NCBI RefSeq assembly: GCF_000970345.1
Contig: NZ_LAQU01000023.1
Coordinates: forward strand, 21,100-85,099
Direction of reading: 5' to 3'
DNA from: Robbsia andropogonis
GTDB taxonomy: Bacteria > Pseudomonadota > Gammaproteobacteria > Burkholderiales > Burkholderiaceae
DNA length: 64,000 nucleotides
Part shown: piece by piece, positions 18,683 to 27,506 of the stretch
How positions within the stretch are numbered: the first letter of the stretch is position 1
Layout: the number at the start of each line of letters is the position of its first letter
The notes under the pieces: model-generated
What the model was told of the DNA's origin: nothing
The model's database searches: none
Seen by the model: the letters and a program-made list of their open reading frames with translations, nothing else
Made by a program: the position numbers and the translations under genes

Positions 18683-19681
18683 TCAGCGCAAATAACCTGC
18701 TTCGCGGAACCAGTCGATCGCATCGACCAGGGCATCACGGTGAGGCCGTGCGGTGTAGCCCAGTTTGGCTTGCGCTTTGGCACTGCTGAAAAACATTATG
18801 TAGCGCGACATATTTAGACCGTCTACCGTGACGAAAGGCTCACGCTTCGTGATCTTGGCCAATCCCTCGGCAGCAGCGGCGAGTGGGTACAGCGGCCAAC
18901 GCGGCAACTGCAGTATCGGGGGCTTGCCGCCGGTAATGCCAGCTATGGTCTGCAATAACGTACCTAGCTTCACGTCGTCGCCACCAAGTATGTAATGCTC
19001 GCCGACCGGCCCTTTGAAGAGCGCTAGCAAGTGCCCGGCGGCAACATCATCGACATGCACGAAATTGAGGCCTGTATCGACATAACCTGGCATTTTCCCG
19101 GCGGCGGCCTGGACAATCAATCGGCCTGTGGGAGTCGGTTTGATATCACGCGGCCCGATTGGCGTAGACGGGTGCACGATCACTGCCGGCAATTGCCGGG
19201 TAGCGATCATGTCTTCCACGACCCGCTCAGCCGCTACCTTGCTGCGCTTGTACGCACCAATGGCCTCGTGTTCATCCACCTTCGCCGTCTCGTCGACCGG
19301 CCCGATCGCGCCCTTGACGCGCAACGTCGCGACACTGCTGGTGTAGACGATCTTCTCAACGCCAGCGGCGAGCGCCGCGTCCATTACGGTGCGCGTGCCG
19401 TCGACGTTGGTACGGATGATCTCGCGAGGATCGGGCGCCCATAAGCGATAATCCGCCGCGACATGGAAAACGTAACGCACCCCCGCCATCGCACGCCGCA
19501 TTGCATCGGCATCGCGCATGTCGGCTTCCACGACCTCGTAGCCATTGCCGTCGATGTTGCCACGTGGACTCGTACGGCGCACCGTCACGCGGACGGCGAA
19601 ACCGGCTTGCTGAGCGTGTTGCGCAACAGCGGCACCGACAAAACCGGAAGCACCGGTAACCAAAACAGTATCAGCGCTCAT
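18683..19681 (-). CDS. hpnA: hopanoid-associated sugar epimerase (HpnA-like)
   Basis: Short-chain extended NAD(P)-dependent epimerase/dehydratase. 332 residues: Rossmann motif VTGASGFVGAAVA at residues 6-18, AADYRLWAPDP, TNVDGTRTVMDAA, active-site YKRSK (YxxxK), and the substrate region FVHVDDVAAGHLLAL. The whole length and the AADYRLW segment are typical of the HpnA family, which is found in hopanoid gene clusters. No other hopanoid genes are visible here, so assignment rests on the protein itself. It is transcribed toward the wsp operon and is separated from wspA by 290 bases in which no terminator is apparent. Confidence 0.82.
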   Translation of the reverse strand: MSADTVLVTGASGFVGAAVAQHAQQAGFAVRVTVRRTSPRGNIDGNGYEVVEADMRDADAMRRAMAGVRYVFHVAADYRLWAPDPREIIRTNVDGTRTVMDAALAAGVEKIVYTSSVATLRVKGAIGPVDETAKVDEHEAIGAYKRSKVAAERVVEDMIATRQLPAVIVHPSTPIGPRDIKPTPTGRLIVQAAAGKMPGYVDTGLNFVHVDDVAAGHLLALFKGPVGEHYILGGDDVKLGTLLQTIAGITGGKPPILQLPRWPLYPLAAAAEGLAKITKREPFVTVDGLNMSRYIMFFSSAKAQAKLGYTARPHRDALVDAIDWFREAGYLR

Positions 19682-19939
19682 TCAACTCCGATATTACGCA
19701 ACGTCAGATCAGGCGATCTGGATGATTGCCTTCTTGAGACTATTCGCACGCATCACGTGCCGCGAACGACATCCAGCTTGGTTTTACCCTGCTTCGAGAA
19801 TACGAACCAGGCTCATGTTGGCCATATTGTTACGAGGGCGGTACGACGGTGCGCCAGATGCATACCGACTAGGGCGAACCGCTGACCGCCGAAAGAGTCG
19901 ACTCGCCCGCGACCTCTGATCGCACGGCGCGATGTCACC

Positions 19940-20746
19940 TCACGCTACGGCCGGGGCCTGCGCGTCACGCTGCTGGCAGTCCGGGCAAATCCCTTTTAAT
20001 TCCGCTGCATCACTTGCCAATTTATAACCGGAAAGCTTAATGCGCTCGAATAAAACCCGCTCAATCTCGGGTTCATGCATTTCCAGCACGGCGCCACACT
20101 GCTGACACACCAACAACATGCCGTGATGACAATGCGTCAGATCATGGCACGCTGCAAAAGCGTTGATCGATTCAACGCGATGTACAAGCCCGACCGACAG
20201 GAGAAAATCCAGCGCGCGGTAGACAGTCGGCGGCGCCGAGCCAGAGTGCACCTTACGCATCTCGTCCAATAACGTATACGCCTTGGTCGCACGCCCGGAC
20301 GACAGCAACAGGCCAAGCACCTTGCGGCGAATCGGCGTCAGGCGTTCACCTCGTCGTTGACAGAATGTATCAGCCAGCGCCAATTCCGCTTCTACGTCGT
20401 CATCAGAGAGACCAACCGCCGCGTGGCCATGGCCGTCGGACTCGCGGCTTTGCGTGGCGTGTTCATGCGCATGGTCGTGCGAATGGCCGTGAAAGGCGCG
20501 CCCGTCAGTCCGCCGGTCGTGCGCATGCACCTGCCGACGCTCAGAGTCACTGGTGTCGGCGGACCGGCCGTTTACCGCACCGGCATCTGCCTGAGGCCCC
20601 GACAGGTCCGACGCGACGCGGCGCGGCCTTTTGCCGGTTCGGCTCGTCTTGACTGCCAGCGGGTCGGCAATAGCTTGCGGCCTGCTGGCAGGCGTGGCCG
20701 GATCAACGGGGGAATCGCTCACGACCGCATGAAGATGATTTGACAT
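19940..20746 (-). CDS. zur: Fur-family metal regulator, Zur-like, with His-rich N-terminus
   Basis: Winged-helix repressor of the Fur superfamily. 268 residues versus the usual 140-170: the extra N-terminal part of about 115 residues is low-complexity and ends in a His cluster (HGHSHDHAHEH, then DGHGHAA). The core follows: ERLTPIRRKVLGLLLSSG, APPTVYRALDFLLSVGLVHRV (recognition helix), CHDLTHCHHGMLLVC and the structural zinc pairs CQQC and CPDC. The form CHDLTHCHH is closer to Zur than Fur. Known role: represses zinc uptake genes when zinc is bound. No zinc transporter is adjacent. The His-rich tail may bind or buffer metal, which is inference. Confidence 0.8.
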   Translation of the reverse strand: MSNHLHAVVSDSPVDPATPASRPQAIADPLAVKTSRTGKRPRRVASDLSGPQADAGAVNGRSADTSDSERRQVHAHDRRTDGRAFHGHSHDHAHEHATQSRESDGHGHAAVGLSDDDVEAELALADTFCQRRGERLTPIRRKVLGLLLSSGRATKAYTLLDEMRKVHSGSAPPTVYRALDFLLSVGLVHRVESINAFAACHDLTHCHHGMLLVCQQCGAVLEMHEPEIERVLFERIKLSGYKLASDAAELKGICPDCQQRDAQAPAVA

Positions 20747-20993
20747 ACCCCGATTCTACACGGTCTGCATCGGCCAACGCCGCGCGGCGGATTACCCCTT
20801 TTTCCCGGGAGCGCACTGCGCCGCACATTCGTGCAACGGTTGATGCCGTATTTCATCTGCTTCTTGAGACGCGCACCGAACGAAAGTCGATTGAAAGTTG
20901 CCGTAGCTAATATATCCCTGCAGAAATTTAGACAGCGTCGAGCTACCTGTCACGACGCGGCGTCAATAAATGCAAACAAGGAGAAGCCGCCTC

Positions 20994-22207
20994 ATGAACG
21001 AAAAATGGACATCGGTCCAGCGCAATACTGTTATCGCCGCCGTGGGCAGTTGGACGCTCGATGCGTTCGATTTCTTCTTACTGACATTTCTTTTGAGCGA
21101 TCTGGCAAAAGCATTTAGCGTCGACATCAGTAAAGTCACGTTTTCGATTTTGCTGACCTTGGCGGTTCGGCCGATTGGTGCGTTTATTTTTGGGCGTGCC
21201 GCCGAAAAATACGGCAGACGGCCGGTCTTGATGGTGAATATCGTTATTTTCTCGATCATGGAATTGGCATCGGGGCTTGCGCCATCGCTTGAGGTGTTTC
21301 TGATACTGCGTTTGATATACGGTGTCGCAATGGGCGGCATCTGGGGCGTCGCCTCATCTTTGGCCATGGAAACCATTCCCACGCGCTCGCGCGGTCTGGT
21401 GTCCGGCATGTTCCAGGCCGGCTATCCAGGAGGCTATTTGGTTGCTTCCATTGTCTATGGCTTATTTGCCTGGCTTGGATGGCGCAACTTGTTCTTCATC
21501 GGAACATTGCCGGTCCTGATGGTGATCTTTATCTGGTTCAAGGTGCCGGAGTCACCGGTCTGGTTGGCCGCACGCGAACAAAAAGTGCATACCGCCTTGT
21601 TGCCTGTCATCAAGAGGGAATGGAAGCTATGTCTGTATGCGGTGCTGCTGATGGGTTGTTTTAATTTTTCAGTCATGGTACGCAAGACATGTATCCAACG
21701 TTCTTGAAGGTACAGCATGGCTTTGATCCGCATACCGTCGCCATCATCGCCGTGGTGTACAACATTGCCGCCATCTGTGGCGGCCTTGTGTTTGGCTCGC
21801 TATCCGAAAGAATCGGACGACGTCGCGCCATCATCATTGCCGCCTTGCTGTCGTTGCCAGTCCTGCCGTTGTGGGCGTTTTCGAGCGGCAGTATTGCCAT
21901 AGGCATAGGCGCCTTCATGATGCAATTCATGGTCCAAGGTGCCTGGGGCGTGATCCCGGCCTATCTGAACGAACTGGCGCCCGAAGGCACCCGAGCGGTA
22001 TTGCCGGGTTTCGTCTACCAGTTGGGAAATTTCATCGCGTCCGTCAACGGACCGCTTCAAGCGGGATTTGCCGAGCGGCACAACAACAACTACGGAATGG
22101 CGATGGCCATGGTCGCAGGGACCGTGGCCGTACTGATCGCGATGTTCATCTACTTCGGGCGGGATACACGCGGCCAAACCTTTGTCGGCAAGGCAAGTGC
22201 CGTTTAA
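20994..22207 (+). pseudogene. MFS transporter (SHS/lactate-transporter-like) interrupted by a one-base frameshift
   Basis: Two overlapping frames together make one 12-TM transporter of about 400 residues. The first (20994-21707) starts MNEKWTSVQ with AAGGAG ten bases upstream and contains SWTLDAFDFFLLTFLL and RAAEKYGRRPVLM. The second (entered about 21671, to 22207) continues with SHGTQDMYPTFL, SLSERIGRRRAII and AYLNELAPEGTRA. Restoring one T in the run 21665-21669 (T5 to T6) would join them as FNFFSHGTQDMYPTFL, a conserved motif of the family. As read, translation stops at 21705-21707 after a short out-of-frame tail. It could be a true pseudogene, a sequencing error in a homopolymer, or slippage. 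Substrate probably a carboxylate, by family. Confidence 0.8.
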
Positions 22208-22230
22208 ACCGTTTGAAGAAAACCCATCGC

Positions 22231-22269
22231 CCTGACGACCGTCAGGCTAGTGTGCCCACCCGCCTGGGC
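22231..22269. terminator. tandem hairpins between convergent genes
   Basis: CCTGAC-GACC-GTCAGG (22231-22246) followed by GCCCA/TGGGC (22254-22269). They lie between the convergent MFS and ribH genes and have no T-run. A bidirectional terminator is plausible but not proven. Confidence 0.35.
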
Positions 22270-22271
22270 GC

Positions 22272-22844
22272 TTAAGCAGCCGCCGACGCGGTATCCGCTT
22301 GCGCATTACCGGTGCCTGCCGATGCTAAAGACGCCGCGATCGGCTGAGGTAACCGGTCCAATGCGTTCACCGTGGCGGTGCAGGCATGCGCTGCTTCCGC
22401 TCCCTTCTTCACAAAGTGCGCATGGAAATAGTCGGTGTGCGCTTCTTCGTGGAAATGATGGGGCGTCAGCGACACCGAAAATACCGGCACGCCGGTATCC
22501 AACTGCACGCGCATCAGGCCATCCACCACTGCGGCAGCGACAAAATCGTGGCGATAGATGCCGCCATCGACGACCAATGCGGCGCATACCACGCCAGCGT
22601 AACGCCCCGTCTCGGCGAGGCGCTTTGCGTGCAACGGTAATTCGAACGCGCCCGGCACCGCGTAATAATCGATCGCGTCGTCGGAATAGCCGAGTTTCGC
22701 CATTTCGGCGGCAAAGCCGACACGGGCCTGGTCGACGATATTCGCGTGCCAACTGGCTTGAACAAACGCAAAGCGAGGAGGCGTAGCCGAAGACGACGCA
22801 TCATTTGCGCCGGCGGCAGAAGACAACACTGCAATGTTGGACAT
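22272..22844 (-). CDS. ribH: 6,7-dimethyl-8-ribityllumazine synthase, type 2
   Basis: Penultimate riboflavin enzyme: condenses 5-amino-6-ribitylamino-uracil with dihydroxybutanone phosphate. About 190 residues from MSNIAVLSS, where CAGGAA precedes the ATG; the frame is open 23 codons further. Conserved parts: FAFVQASWHANIVDQ, AVPGAFELPLHAKRLAETGRY, VVDGGIYRHDFVA, VQLDTGVPVFSVSLTPHHFHE. The GGIYRHDFVA and LTPHHFH forms are those of the decameric RibH2 type known from Brucella and rhizobia rather than the icosahedral RibH1. The final 25 residues are Ala-rich and not conserved. Expression is controlled by the FMN riboswitch immediately upstream. Confidence 0.92.
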   Translation of the reverse strand: MSNIAVLSSAAGANDASSSATPPRFAFVQASWHANIVDQARVGFAAEMAKLGYSDDAIDYYAVPGAFELPLHAKRLAETGRYAGVVCAALVVDGGIYRHDFVAAAVVDGLMRVQLDTGVPVFSVSLTPHHFHEEAHTDYFHAHFVKKGAEAAHACTATVNALDRLPQPIAASLASAGTGNAQADTASAAA

Positions 22845-22995
22845 GGTCGGTTCCTGTTCAATAAAGAAACAGGGCGATCGGCCGGACGCGGCATCGATAA
22901 GGTCGACCAGCATCGGTGGGACGTCTCAACGCGTTCGTACAACCGCTCGAACCGCACACACCAAGCCAGCCCGCGAATCACGCCGCGAACCGCTT

Positions 22996-23194
22996 CTCTC
23001 TTTCATCCGGACTATACCGTCGGCCCCGGAATCACACCGGATCTGCTGACCCTGGAGATGTCATCGCCAGGCGCTCGCGGGCTGGATGCGGCGGCTATCG
23101 ATATCATCAGCCAGACACTAGGTCCGAATCGACACCGGTCACCTTAACCACATCATCACCGCCGGTGGGGAATCTCACCCCGCCCCGAGAGCAC
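22996..23194 (-). promoter_or_regulatory. ribH: FMN riboswitch (RFN element)
   Basis: Read on the minus strand the element begins at 23194 with GGGGCGGGGTGAGATTCCCC and ACCGGCGGTGAT, and ends with GTGTGATTCCGG, GCCGACGGTATAGTCCGGAT and GAAAGAGA at 22996. These are the conserved RFN blocks; the variable arm lies between. It is in the 5' leader of ribH, about 150 bases before the start codon. By family knowledge FMN binding represses expression. Confidence 0.95.
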
Positions 23195-23635
23195 TTCAAG
23201 AAGTGCGAACCGCAAAGTAGCATGAATTATGGCGATATGCAGCATTCCTGCGGCGACAACTTATAACGATTGCATCGATGCTTTGGCCTAGAAGTGGGTT
23301 AGCGCGATGCCAATGCGTTATCACTTTGATTTCATGATGTTTTACGGAGGAGAGCAAGATAAGGCGATAGCGCGCGCAGCACATCCAACGTTTTATAAAA
23401 TGCACCCAATGGCGCGGTAGCCGGTGCGTGCAAAGCGTTTCCAGGCGGTCCGAGGCGGTGAAGCGACGCGCCACGTAACCAAAAGGGCAGCACCACGCTC
23501 GCCAGTGCGCTAACGGGTGGCTACTAGCCCAATACGGAGTTGCAGGAGCGCAGCAGTGTTTGTAAGATGCATACTAAATAATAAGCATTAGCCACCTAAC
23601 ATAATATTGATATCCAATTCGGCTTGATTACAAAC
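23195..23635. other. intergenic region upstream of the riboswitch
   Basis: About 440 bases. The part nearest the riboswitch should hold the ribH promoter. GC content falls sharply after about 23550. I see no supported gene, RNA or repeat. Confidence 0.4.
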
Positions 23636-24163
23636 TCAATCTACATGTGTCGGCGCTACCATAGGAATTCCGACATACGCGTTTGCGGAGAGAACCGCAT
23701 CCCCACCTGTCGTGTCGCACCACAGTGTCGTCACATGCCTCCTGCCTCGCCTTACATAAATTCCTGCGACGTCCCCTTCAAATAAAATGTAATCGTAAGC
23801 ACCGGCCCTAAATTTCAAATGAACAAAACGCATATGCCCAACAGGTATTTCGCTAATGGAAAACTTGCCTAGCGGGCTAGACTGCCGCCTGGGAAAACGC
23901 ATCTCGATATTCCCAGGTTGACCGTACCTATATTGCACAAAACCTTCTTTAGGCGAACTATTCCCCATAGCACACACCGACATGATCTTGCCCTTAATAA
24001 TACAATTAAAATATATTTCCTCATTATCGTTGCAATGCGTAGGAGTGAAGTTTGGTGAATCCACTACCGAATCGCAAGCATAAACAGGCATCTCTGCTAT
24101 GATCAGGGGACAAGCTATTATTATAAATCGCAGGCATTGTATCGAGAAAATTTTTTGTACCAT
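23636..24163 (-). CDS. small exported protein, candidate T6SS immunity protein
   Basis: 175 residues with a cleavable signal peptide (FIIIACPLIIAEMPVYA, then CDS) and a mature part of about 140 residues rich in beta pattern and with five to six cysteines (CDSVVD, HCNDNEE, FNCIIKG, SVCAMG, LWCDTT). No family is recognised. It follows a peptidoglycan-hydrolase-like T6SS effector on the same strand, and periplasmic immunity proteins are the usual partners of such effectors; the function is therefore inferred only from context and export. Base composition is much more AT-rich than the surroundings, as is common for horizontally acquired immunity genes. Confidence 0.6.
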   Translation of the reverse strand: MVQKIFSIQCLRFIIIACPLIIAEMPVYACDSVVDSPNFTPTHCNDNEEIYFNCIIKGKIMSVCAMGNSSPKEGFVQYRYGQPGNIEMRFPRRQSSPLGKFSISEIPVGHMRFVHLKFRAGAYDYILFEGDVAGIYVRRGRRHVTTLWCDTTGGDAVLSANAYVGIPMVAPTHVD

Positions 24164-24666
24164 GCGCTTTACTCGTTTATAAAAAAATCAAAGAAACATC
24201 CTGCAAACATTTGACAATACATCTTAAATAATTCCCATAGGGTTAACATAAAATGATCTTCGCGTACTGTACTTTGAAATATATAAAATCAGCATTTATT
24301 ATTTTTTTGATATTACAAAATAACATCTTGCAACCTACTTTTGAGTCATACACACTTACCTCTGAGAATAATAGCGCCCATAAAAAATTCTCTTTTCGAT
24401 GCGAATCACACTACAAAAATCACAAATATCAAAATTAAATTTATTGCAATCGAGATTCTGGCACCTAAACTCAACAAGAGCATGTCATCAGGCAATATTT
24501 AAGGAAATAGAAATGATCCCTTCTTTAACTTTGCAGCTGAACAATTCAATTCTCTTTGTTGCACAACATCCGTCCATTATTTCGAATACATCTTGGATGT
24601 ATAACCATACTTCGTAGCAACAATTTATCTTCAAATAAATCCGTCAAGCGCAAGTAATGCTACTCT
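24164..24666. other. AT-rich gap in the T6SS module
   Basis: About 500 bases with strongly AT-rich composition, unlike the GC-rich genome around it. Two short plus-strand frames (24253-24438, 24399-24617) have Lys/Ile/Asn/Ser-rich translations without ribosome binding sites and are not convincing genes. No minus-strand gene is seen. It may be remains of a lost immunity or effector gene. Confidence 0.4.
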
Positions 24667-27423
24667 TCAAAACAACAGTTTATTATTAAAAATTCTCTCA
24701 AAATGCTGGTATCGTTTATCTCTACTGTCAGTCTTTTTATTAATAACATCAGTAATTAACGCCGCAGTCATCCAATCTGCACCTAGGTCTGCTATCGAAG
24801 CCAAACTGTTGCTGATCCAAAAAAACGCCGCCGAGCGCGCGGCGTATTTCATGTCGATCAGAGCTTCGGGATTCTCTATGAAATCCACGACATCACCCGG
24901 CCAGCGATGCTGATTGACGATATGCCAGTCCGAAAATTTTTGATACCCACCTCGCCCAGTCACATGCTTCAACCCCCTCCCTCGGAATTTCCATCCATCC
25001 CCGGATTCCATCGAACCATTTCCTAACTCGCCTCGGTCCCCGTAAGCACGATTCGCGATGGCAACAAAGTCTTCCTTGGTCATCGGCTTCCCGTCGGCTT
25101 TGTAAGGCCGCACAGTGTCATATCCATGCTTTCGCGCCTCTTCAGGATGACGAGTGAAATTCCGGAACAAGTCGACAAGTACCGATGACTTGTAAACAAA
25201 CCGTTCTTCAACTTCAAAATAGGTCCCAACCTCCTGGCGAATTTGCGCAAAGAAATGCGATCGTCTGAGCGGCGTATCAAGCTGGTAGAAATGGATATGC
25301 GCATTTAATTCGTCGCACACCGCTTGCAGATCAGGTACTTTCGCCAGCGGAAAAATCTGCTGCAACATCAGGGCCGTAAAACGGAATCCATAGGAGGCAA
25401 AATTCATGCACAAGCGTATGGGATGCACGTGATACACCGTGAGAGATAGCCGATCACCAAGTACAGATTCACATGCCTCCCATATACGCAACTTCTCGAT
25501 GCGCGCTTTTTCGGTCTGCCAATATGGCAATCCGCCATTCATCAACGAGTCAATCGCATCCCACTTTTCCATTCCTCCACCCCACTCGGTCTCGTACCTC
25601 GTTATCAGGTGATTGATGCGATCGGCTTTCCAAGGTTCATTCACAGCAGTGAGGAGATCGGCCCCTTGCACCTCTCCTCTCGGCTGGCCTTCCGGCACAA
25701 GGATCTCATCCAGTTTTGCAATAAGGGCATCGGCTCTCGTGTCATTAAAACCCGCCACCAATGCGGATTGCTCTCGATCGGAAGCCGGGCCGCCTTGCAA
25801 ATACAAGTGGCGCATGAAAAGGTCTTTGTTCGACAACCGACATGTAAGCATTTCAAATCCAGGCCACGCCCATCGGTTATGCAGCGAGACATGCGGCTGC
25901 CCCGATGCGCAGACGTAACCGTGCACGGTCTCCATCGCCGCATTACCGACATCAACCGGATACCAAGCGTTCCGGCCATCGTCGTATGCCGCGGCACCTC
26001 GCGACACATCCATAATGCGAGAATGACCAACAGTCCCCGCGATTTCTCCTGACAAGGAAAGCGGAAATTCGGACCATGCGTCCCTAGGCAGGGTATCGTT
26101 CCCCACGACACTGCGCAAAATCCAAAACGTTCTGCCTCGAAATTCAGTGCCACCCGCAGCCACCGTCACTTTGGTCCATATCCCCTTTCTTGGCGCATCC
26201 GATGTCACCGTTACCACCGTTCTGGCGGGCAACCGTAGTGTTGCCGCCATTGGCTTGTACAGACTTGCGCCGTTCTCAACCCATAGCTTCGTCCGCGGCT
26301 CGTTCGTCAGTATGGCGGCGCGCTGTCGGCTTCGATCGATAAACGCTCTGAGTTCGTCACCGGCAAACACCTCCACATGCACCAAAGCGTTCTTCGGAGT
26401 CGGTGGCAGCGCGGATGTGTGTTCGACATCTTGATATTCACCAGGATAGCCAACCAAGTCGCCGGCGCTGACTTTCATCGGCGTAGTTGGCAGGCAAACT
26501 TCACCGATATTACGCACATGTATCTTGCTCGCCAGTGCTTGCAAAGAAACAAGGCCGTGACGTGCTTCGGAGGCAACCACACCACCGGGGTCTAACGATG
26601 CAACCTCCCCGGACATAATCGTTTCGATTTTCCCAAGCCCCCTTTTCAGATCGTGCGATTGGATAATCGTAACGTGGCTTCCAAGTGGCAGTAAGCCGAT
26701 TGGCACTCCCAATCCGCCTCTTTTATTTTTATGAACGTACACACCCATCAGCGGCTCGCCGGCTCCCGTTCCCCGCTGGCTACGCGTTGCTGCTTTCGGG
26801 GTAACCGTCCAGATCTCTACCGCGCCGTAGTAGTACGGCCAGACTTTCTTGTGCCGTTCCCTTCTATTCGCCTTGTAAACCGAGGCAGGCGCAAGATGCA
26901 TGTACAAGCTGAAAAATATGATGGAATCCCCTTCCATTGTTGAAGCGGTATCCTTCATTACAGCCTTGGTGTCATCTGATGCAACCTCTCCCATGGTCGC
27001 CACAGCGCCTTTCGACATCGTTGTTTTGCCGTGTGTAGTCCCTCCAGGACTCGGTACCGGCGGTAGCGTCAGCTTATGCCTTATCAACGTAAAGCCCGTT
27101 GAATAAAGTGCGACGGCTTCTTCGGGATAGAGAAGTCGCTGGTAATCCTGGTCTATTTTATAGGCCACCACTTCGCCATCGGCGATGCATCTCACCCCTC
27201 CTGAAACGGCCCCATCCGCATCGACAGGTGCAAGATGCACTCCCCCGTGTAAAAAACCGTTGACGCCTAAAGGATAGGATCCACCATTCGATCGAATCGC
27301 TGCAAGATAGCGATCGATACCGACATCCTCGCCAGCGTCCTTCATCGAGACCGGGTAGCACCAGCCTTTAATCGATTGCATACCCGTTTTATCCACCACA
27401 GTCTTTTCCCTTCCCATCCACAT
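24667..27423 (-). CDS. T6SS cell-wall-targeting effector (M23-like plus GH19-like)
   Basis: A 918-residue protein immediately downstream of vgrG. Residues about 52-180 resemble the lysostaphin/M23 peptidase fold: GVNGFLHGGVHLAP matches the first metal-ligand region, VRCIADGEVVAYK the next strand, and FSLYMHL the HxH-type motif. Residues about 385-450 look like an SH3-type module (ASLYKPMAATLRLPARTV). The last 190 residues resemble GH19 chitinase/lysozyme domains: FFAQIRQEVG with a candidate catalytic Glu, and ESGDGWKFRGRGLKHVTGRG, NPEAL and SAAFFWISN. By family, such proteins cleave peptidoglycan in rival cells. It has no signal peptide, fitting delivery on VgrG. Domain calls are by eye. Confidence 0.75.
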   Translation of the reverse strand: MWMGREKTVVDKTGMQSIKGWCYPVSMKDAGEDVGIDRYLAAIRSNGGSYPLGVNGFLHGGVHLAPVDADGAVSGGVRCIADGEVVAYKIDQDYQRLLYPEEAVALYSTGFTLIRHKLTLPPVPSPGGTTHGKTTMSKGAVATMGEVASDDTKAVMKDTASTMEGDSIIFFSLYMHLAPASVYKANRRERHKKVWPYYYGAVEIWTVTPKAATRSQRGTGAGEPLMGVYVHKNKRGGLGVPIGLLPLGSHVTIIQSHDLKRGLGKIETIMSGEVASLDPGGVVASEARHGLVSLQALASKIHVRNIGEVCLPTTPMKVSAGDLVGYPGEYQDVEHTSALPPTPKNALVHVEVFAGDELRAFIDRSRQRAAILTNEPRTKLWVENGASLYKPMAATLRLPARTVVTVTSDAPRKGIWTKVTVAAGGTEFRGRTFWILRSVVGNDTLPRDAWSEFPLSLSGEIAGTVGHSRIMDVSRGAAAYDDGRNAWYPVDVGNAAMETVHGYVCASGQPHVSLHNRWAWPGFEMLTCRLSNKDLFMRHLYLQGGPASDREQSALVAGFNDTRADALIAKLDEILVPEGQPRGEVQGADLLTAVNEPWKADRINHLITRYETEWGGGMEKWDAIDSLMNGGLPYWQTEKARIEKLRIWEACESVLGDRLSLTVYHVHPIRLCMNFASYGFRFTALMLQQIFPLAKVPDLQAVCDELNAHIHFYQLDTPLRRSHFFAQIRQEVGTYFEVEERFVYKSSVLVDLFRNFTRHPEEARKHGYDTVRPYKADGKPMTKEDFVAIANRAYGDRGELGNGSMESGDGWKFRGRGLKHVTGRGGYQKFSDWHIVNQHRWPGDVVDFIENPEALIDMKYAARSAAFFWISNSLASIADLGADWMTAALITDVINKKTDSRDKRYQHFERIFNNKLLF

Positions 27424-27506
27424 TTCCCGCTTTCGACTCAGGCCTAACGCGGCATTACCTTTACTTTACGCCAGCGACTTTTCACTTCATGTGTTTCTCT
27501 ATTGCA

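Noticed and set aside
24253..24617. Two short plus-strand frames in the AT-rich gap
   Set aside because: No ribosome binding site and AT-driven amino-acid composition.
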